Below, in pieces: positions 6,387 through 10,126 of a stretch of 10,126 bases of DNA. The notes beneath the pieces are model-generated. The model saw only the letters and a program-made list of their open reading frames with translations, was not told the origin of the DNA and made no database searches. How positions within the stretch are numbered: position 1 is the first letter of the stretch; each line of letters starts with the position of its first letter. Made by a program: the position numbers and the translations under genes. The DNA comes from Desulfobacterales bacterium (GTDB lineage: Bacteria; Desulfobacterota; Desulfobacteria; Desulfobacterales; Desulfobacteraceae), in NCBI GenBank assembly GCA_022361135.1, contig JAKSBM010000320.1:1-10126 (forward strand), read 5' to 3'.

Positions 6387-6391
6387 AGGAG
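6387..6391 (+). promoter_or_regulatory. Ribosome binding site setting the MFS start at 6400
   Basis: AGGAG ends 8 bases before the ATG at 6400. The frame is open back to an ATG at 6331, but that would add 23 Pro-rich residues before the first membrane helix and lacks a ribosome binding site. Confidence 0.7.
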
Positions 6392-6399
6392 AATTCCAA

Positions 6400-7518
6400 A
6401 TGTTGCGTTCCACATGGCCGCTGTGCGCGGCCGCATTTCTACTGATGTTCGGCGTGGGGATGATTGTCTCCCTGCTCCCCATGAAACTCATGGCCCTGTC
6501 CCATGGCCCGGTCCAGGTGGGATACCTGGCCTCGGCCTTTGCCCTCACCTTTGTCCCGGCCCAACTCCCCGTGGGAAGACTGGCCGGAAAATGGGGCTTT
6601 CGCCCCCTCATCTGCCTGGGCTACGCCATCAGCGCCCTGGCCGGTTTCCTCTATTTCACGGCCCAGACCCCGGCCCAGCTCTTGGCTGCACGCATGCTCC
6701 AGGGATTGGGGGAAGCCCCCCTCTGGTCCCTGGCCCCGGCCCTTCTGGCCATTGAACATCCCCGGCAAAGGGGTCGGGCCATGGGCATTTACAATGCCGC
6801 AGTTCACACCGGCCTCACCCTGGGCAGCCTCAGCGGCATGGGGTTGATTCCATATTGCGATACCCAACTCTTTTTCCCCATCCACGGAGGACTCTGTCTG
6901 ACCGGGGCCCTGGTGACCCGGATCTGGGTGATGGAACCCCGGCGCCACCCCGCCCCCGCCCGGACAAAGGCCCCATCCACAACCATGGAAACCCGGATCC
7001 TTTTCCTGGGCATCCTCCTCTACGGTGCCGGCTACGGCCTCTTTGTCACCACCATCCCCGGATACCTGGTGACCCATCGGGGATTGAACCAGGCCACCAT
7101 AGGTCTTTTCTTCACCCTGTTTTACCTGGGAATCAGCCTGTCCCAGCCCCTGGCCGGCCACATCTCCGACCGCCGGGGGAGCAAACCGGTGATCCTGGGA
7201 AGCCTGGTCCTGATCCTTCCGGGCATGGCCCTGTTCCACAATCTGTCCCTGGTCCCTGCCATGGGATTGTTGACCGTGTCGGCCCTGGGGCTGGGAAGTT
7301 TCTGCGTGGCCAGCCTGGCCCGGCTCAACCAGGGCATCCGGGATGATCTCAAGGGATGGATATCGGGATGCTTCTACCTCTTCTGGGGCCTGGGATATTT
7401 TTCCATCCCCCTGGCCATGGGGGTGGTGGAGGAAATGGGAATGGGACAGGCCGGGTTCGGCCTGCTGAGCCTGGCATGGCTCCTCACCCTGGGGGCTGCG
7501 GTCCGGGTATTGGATTAA
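6400..7518 (+). CDS. Major facilitator superfamily (MFS) transporter
   Basis: The 372-residue protein is mostly hydrophobic with around eleven or twelve predicted helices, the size of a compact 12-helix MFS permease. The loop between helices 2 and 3 reads GRLAGKWGFRPL (59-70), a motif A whose usual Asp is replaced by Gly63. The equivalent loop in the second half is GHISDRRGSKPV (253-264), with the normal Asp257. The central loop near MEPRRHPAPARTKAPSTT is Pro- and charge-rich. It should sit in the cytoplasmic membrane and move a small solute by ion coupling, uptake or export. The solute cannot be read from sequence. Separated by 364 bases from the activase gene, it is likely a separate transcription unit, although no convincing promoter is visible. 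It converges with the Pat-like gene across an inverted repeat. Confidence 0.85.
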   Translation: MLRSTWPLCAAAFLLMFGVGMIVSLLPMKLMALSHGPVQVGYLASAFALTFVPAQLPVGRLAGKWGFRPLICLGYAISALAGFLYFTAQTPAQLLAARMLQGLGEAPLWSLAPALLAIEHPRQRGRAMGIYNAAVHTGLTLGSLSGMGLIPYCDTQLFFPIHGGLCLTGALVTRIWVMEPRRHPAPARTKAPSTTMETRILFLGILLYGAGYGLFVTTIPGYLVTHRGLNQATIGLFFTLFYLGISLSQPLAGHISDRRGSKPVILGSLVLILPGMALFHNLSLVPAMGLLTVSALGLGSFCVASLARLNQGIRDDLKGWISGCFYLFWGLGYFSIPLAMGVVEEMGMGQAGFGLLSLAWLLTLGAAVRVLD

Positions 7519-7525
7519 ATCCCAA

Positions 7526-7560
7526 GGTCATGGGCCTGGATCACAACCGGGCCCATGACC
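7526..7560. terminator. Inverted repeat between convergent genes, candidate bidirectional terminator
   Basis: A perfect 11-bp repeat, GGTCATGGGCC (7526-7536) and GGCCCATGACC (7550-7560), encloses a 13-base loop. It begins 7 bases after the MFS stop and ends 6 bases before the stop of the convergent gene. It has no T run on the plus strand and only scattered T on the minus strand, so it may act with Rho or by stabilising both message ends. Confidence 0.6.
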
Positions 7561-7566
7561 GGCCCA

Positions 7567-9996
7567 TCAGGAGAGGGCCAATGAAAGGCAATATTCCCCG
7601 GAATCGGGGTCCCGGTCCAGGGAAAAACCCAGCCCCTGGCCCATGTGGATCATGGCTTCATTGGTGTGCATGACAGGACCCACAACCCGTTCCAGCCCCA
7701 GCTTCCGGGCAGCGGCCAAGGCCCGGGTCAACAGGACCTTGCCCAACCCCTTGCCCTGGAAATGGTCGGAAACCACAATGGCGAACTCCCCAATGCGATC
7801 CCGGGTAAAAAAGACAATCCGGGCCACCCCCACCAATTGCCGTTTCCCGGCAGGGCCGACAAAGGCACACAGGGCCACCTCCCGGTCGTAGTCGATCTGG
7901 GTGAGGCGGACCAGCAGACTTCTGGGAATCTCCTTCAGGGGCGAGAAAAACCGCCGGAGGATGGTTTCCCGGGAAAGGGTCTTAAAAAGATCCAGGGCCG
8001 GACCGGCATCCCCGGGACGGATGGGCCGGAAAAAATAAGCCGTCCCCTGGGGATCGGACCAGGTCGACTCCTGCCACCAGGGGTAGGCGGAGATGATAAG
8101 CTGGCTGGACGGGGGTTGATCCGAGGGCACCAGGGTGATTCGGACGGAGGTGGGAATCAGCCGCCCCCGGGACACCCGGATGGGATTGAGGCGCAGCCGG
8201 ACCAGCTGGGGATAGTCGGTGATAAGCCGGGAAACCAGGATCAGGTATTCCTCCAACAGGACCAGATCCACGGCCCGCACCCGGCCATAGCCCTTGAGGA
8301 GTTGGGAAATCCGGGTGGCATGGATGGCCCGTCGGGCCAAAAGCCGGTTCAACGGCGGCAGGGCCACGGCCCGGTCCTGGATCACATGGGTGTAAATCCC
8401 CCCCAGGCCAAACCGGATCACCGGGCCGAAGTGGGGGGTGTTCACCGCCGAGATCTCCACCTCAAAATCAGCGCCCTCCCCCCTGGTTTCTTTCCCCAGG
8501 GGAATACCATAGGCATGCAACAATTCCCGGGCCTCTCCCCGGGACAATTCCACAGCCCGCTGGGTCCCGCCCCGGTTCAATGCCCCGTCAATGCAGGCAC
8601 CGGCCCGATCCCGGTCAATGGGAAACCGCTTGTCCGTGGTATAGGGAATCTCCTGGAGCAGGGAGAGGTTCCGGCCATAGCGATGGAGGTTCACAAAGGC
8701 CTTCACCGCCTGCTCCGGGGTCCCATAGGAAACAATGCCCCGGGTATTGAAAATTTCCCGGGCCCCTTTCACATTTTTCCCCCCCAGCCAGGCCGTGAAT
8801 ACGGGAAAGGGGGTGGCGGTCATGAGTTCCACCAAAGGGCGGGCAATGGCCGTGCAATCCTGGGTGCCCAGGGGGGAACTTAAAATGAGAAGGCCGTCGA
8901 TTTCCGAGGCCTGGATGCAGATTTCCACCACCTTGACAAAGGTCTGGGGCCGGGTGGCCCGGTCCAGCTCAATGGGATGGCTCCGGTTCCAGCCCTGGTC
9001 CCCGGTGACCCGGTCCAGGGCCTGGACCGTGGATCGGTCCAGCCGGGCCGGGGAGAGGTCGTGGCGGCCCAGGGCATCGGCGGCCAGGGTCCCAACGCCC
9101 CGGGCATTGGACACAATGGCCAGGCGGGGCCCCCGGGGACGGGGCTGGCGGGCCAGGAATGCGGCACAGTCAAAAAGGTCCTGGATGTCGTGGACCCGGA
9201 GAATCCCGGCCCGCTGGAAGGCCGCATCCACCAATTCATCCTCGCTGCCCTGGACCCGTTTCCGGGTCCGTCCCGATTTCATGGCAATGATGGGCTTCAC
9301 CCGGGAAACCGCCCGGGCCGCGGACATGAATTTCCGCATGGGCCCCAGGCTCTCCACGCACATGAGGATGCTCTCCACCCGGGGAAGGCTCCCCAGGTAA
9401 TCCAACATGTCCGGCACATCCACATCCAGTTCCGACCCCAGGCTCACCAGGTGACTCACCCCGACATCCCGGGCCAGGGCCAGGTCCAGCACCGATGTGG
9501 CCACGGCCCCGCTCTGGAAAATGAAGGCGATCTTCCCGGCCCGGGGGGGCTGGAAAAGGATCCCGGCATTGAGGCGATCATGGGAACTCACCAGGCCCAC
9601 GGAATCCGGCCCCAGGATCCGCATGCCCGAAGTCCGGGCCAAATGGGCCAAAGCCCGGCATTTCTCCCCCCGCAACGGATCGGGACGGGAGGCGGAAATA
9701 ATGAGGCAGCCCCCAACGCCCCGGTCTGCACAGGCCCGGGTCACATCCACCACCTGGTCCATGGGAACGGCGACCAGGGCCAGATCCGGCACCCGTTCCA
9801 AATCATCCACCCGGGGGACCACGGGCAGGCCCATGAGGGAATCATATCCGGGATTGACCAGGGCGATCTCTCCGGCAAATCCCCCGGCCCTCAGGTTTTC
9901 CACAATAACCCGACCGGCCCGGCCCGCTTTGCCGCTGGCCCCGATCACGGCAATGGATTTGGGGGAAAACATGCGATCCAAATGTTCAATGCCCAT
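7567..9996 (-). CDS. Pat-like protein: degenerate ADP-forming acyl-CoA synthetase fused to GNAT acetyltransferase
   Basis: Taken from the ATG at 9996 the protein has 809 residues. Order: CoA-binding Rossmann domain (SIAVIGAS, 14-21), two CoA-ligase domains (to about 460), an ATP-grasp remnant (about 485-640) and a C-terminal GNAT domain (654-809) with the acetyl-CoA loop QGKGLG (747-752) and Glu737 in GEFAIVV, the position of the catalytic Glu in Salmonella Pat. Pat/PatZ proteins acetylate lysines, classically on acetyl-CoA synthetase, while the synthetase part is a regulatory acetyl-CoA sensor. Two losses stand out. After KSGRT (240-244) the usual ASHTG segment with the phospho-His of true synthetases is absent. 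After AYGIPLGKE (495-503) the roughly 90 residues of the ATP-grasp N-lobe, with its ATP-binding Lys, are missing; the sequence passes directly to FGPVIRFGLGG. Synthetase activity is therefore unlikely. The open frame runs up to an ATG at 10074, but those extra 26 codons lack the local codon bias and a good ribosome binding site; family starts fit 9996, where the stop of the upstream gene overlaps. Confidence 0.85.
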   Translation of the reverse strand: MGIEHLDRMFSPKSIAVIGASGKAGRAGRVIVENLRAGGFAGEIALVNPGYDSLMGLPVVPRVDDLERVPDLALVAVPMDQVVDVTRACADRGVGGCLIISASRPDPLRGEKCRALAHLARTSGMRILGPDSVGLVSSHDRLNAGILFQPPRAGKIAFIFQSGAVATSVLDLALARDVGVSHLVSLGSELDVDVPDMLDYLGSLPRVESILMCVESLGPMRKFMSAARAVSRVKPIIAMKSGRTRKRVQGSEDELVDAAFQRAGILRVHDIQDLFDCAAFLARQPRPRGPRLAIVSNARGVGTLAADALGRHDLSPARLDRSTVQALDRVTGDQGWNRSHPIELDRATRPQTFVKVVEICIQASEIDGLLILSSPLGTQDCTAIARPLVELMTATPFPVFTAWLGGKNVKGAREIFNTRGIVSYGTPEQAVKAFVNLHRYGRNLSLLQEIPYTTDKRFPIDRDRAGACIDGALNRGGTQRAVELSRGEARELLHAYGIPLGKETRGEGADFEVEISAVNTPHFGPVIRFGLGGIYTHVIQDRAVALPPLNRLLARRAIHATRISQLLKGYGRVRAVDLVLLEEYLILVSRLITDYPQLVRLRLNPIRVSRGRLIPTSVRITLVPSDQPPSSQLIISAYPWWQESTWSDPQGTAYFFRPIRPGDAGPALDLFKTLSRETILRRFFSPLKEIPRSLLVRLTQIDYDREVALCAFVGPAGKRQLVGVARIVFFTRDRIGEFAIVVSDHFQGKGLGKVLLTRALAAARKLGLERVVGPVMHTNEAMIHMGQGLGFSLDRDPDSGEYCLSLALS

Positions 9997-10126
9997 GGCC
10001 ACCCCCCCACCGGGAAACGGCCATGTAAAATCCACGATAAAGGCCCCGGGAGAGCCGGACCGATCTTGAGACATATTCCAGGAGCTTCACAAAATCCTCC
10101 TTGGCTTCATAGATTGGGTATGATTT
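9986..10126 (-). CDS. 3' end of an unidentified gene overlapping the Pat-like start (partial)
   Basis: On the minus strand a frame is open from the right edge for 46 codons and ends at TGA (9988-9986), overlapping by 11 bases the ATG at 9996. Its visible sequence begins KSYPIYEAKEDFVKLLEY and looks like an amphipathic helical protein end, closing with a Gly/His tail (GGGHGH). The overlap suggests an operon with translational coupling to the Pat-like gene. I do not recognise the family. Alternatively only a short peptide is made from the GTG at 10090, which has GGAGG 5 bases upstream. The third-position G/C bias is weaker than in the neighbours, so a chance open frame is possible. Confidence 0.45.
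   Translation of the reverse strand, partial: KSYPIYEAKEDFVKLLEYVSRSVRLSRGLYRGFYMAVSRWGGGHGH

Larger units (their letters stand above)
6036..6399. other. Non-coding gap between activase and MFS genes
   Basis: No reading frame here resembles a protein or shows the strong codon bias of the flanking genes. It contains a G/C hairpin at 6065-6087, overlapping palindromes at 6104-6123, a small stem CCCGT/ACGGG at 6188-6203, and ATGCC/GGCAT at 6331-6345. Just before the transporter, GGAGAAATTCC (6376-6386) is almost repeated as GGAGAATTCC (6388-6397). I see no convincing promoter, RNA gene or mobile-element remnant. Confidence 0.55.

Noticed and set aside
4644..6611. 655-codon minus-strand open frame across the reductase, activase and gap
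   Set aside because: It lies antisense to two unmistakable genes, has low-complexity Gly/His/Val composition and no recognisable motif; its length follows from high GC.
7645..8883. 412-codon plus-strand open frame opposite the Pat-like gene
   Set aside because: The translation is Gly/Pro/Gln-rich with no domain, and the opposite strand encodes readable GNAT and CoA-ligase sequence throughout.
1..10126. CRISPR array, transposon ends, phage or defence genes
   Set aside because: No regularly spaced repeats, transposase motifs, target-site duplications or defence-type domains were found on either strand.

Overview
The window is GC-rich bacterial chromosomal DNA, with strong third-position G/C bias and long C and G runs. 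It encodes a 2-hydroxyacyl-CoA dehydratase-type activase, an aldo/keto reductase with a ferredoxin tail, an ACD/GNAT (Pat-like) protein, an MgtC-family protein and a two-helix K+ channel. An iron-sulfur-rich anaerobe fits, perhaps a sulfate-reducing Desulfobacterota such as the Desulfobacterales. That assignment is inferred from gene content and style; there is no marker gene here.

Layout. (1) 1-2290, + strand: the last few codons of an upstream gene overlap (TGATG) the start of an FAD/NAD(P)-binding oxidoreductase with a C-terminal [2Fe-2S] domain, of the opine oxidase/HcnB type. This gene is split by a one-base frameshift in a C run near 567-571. An Asp/Glu racemase-superfamily gene follows, and a very strong hairpin terminator closes the unit. 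(2) 2291-2550: a gap with nothing recognised. (3) 2551-3917, - strand: an MgtC/SapB membrane protein and, upstream of it, a small K+ channel. Each has its own candidate promoter. (4) 3944-6035, + strand: a tight two-gene operon of an aldo/keto reductase with two Cys clusters, then an acyl-CoA dehydratase activase (BadF/HgdC type). The activase has no dehydratase beside it. (5) 6036-6399: a non-coding gap with a G/C hairpin and short palindromes, then an MFS transporter (6400-7518). (6) 7526-7560: an 11-bp inverted repeat between convergent genes. (7) 7567-10126, - strand: a Pat-like acyl-CoA synthetase (ADP-forming)/GNAT fusion whose start overlaps the stop of another gene that runs off the right edge.

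How the parts may work together. The oxidoreductase and racemase look like an amino-acid or opine catabolic unit, now possibly broken. The reductase and activase form a redox pair whose substrate is unknown. The K+ channel and MgtC proteins concern ion homeostasis. The Pat-like protein probably acetylates lysines rather than making acyl-CoA, because its synthetase part lacks the usual His segment and most of the ATP-grasp N-lobe.

I see no CRISPR array, transposase, phage gene, toxin-antitoxin pair, RNA gene or defence system. The most unusual points are the eroded synthetase half of the Pat-like protein, the orphan activase coupled to a ferredoxin-tailed reductase, and the frameshift in the first gene.
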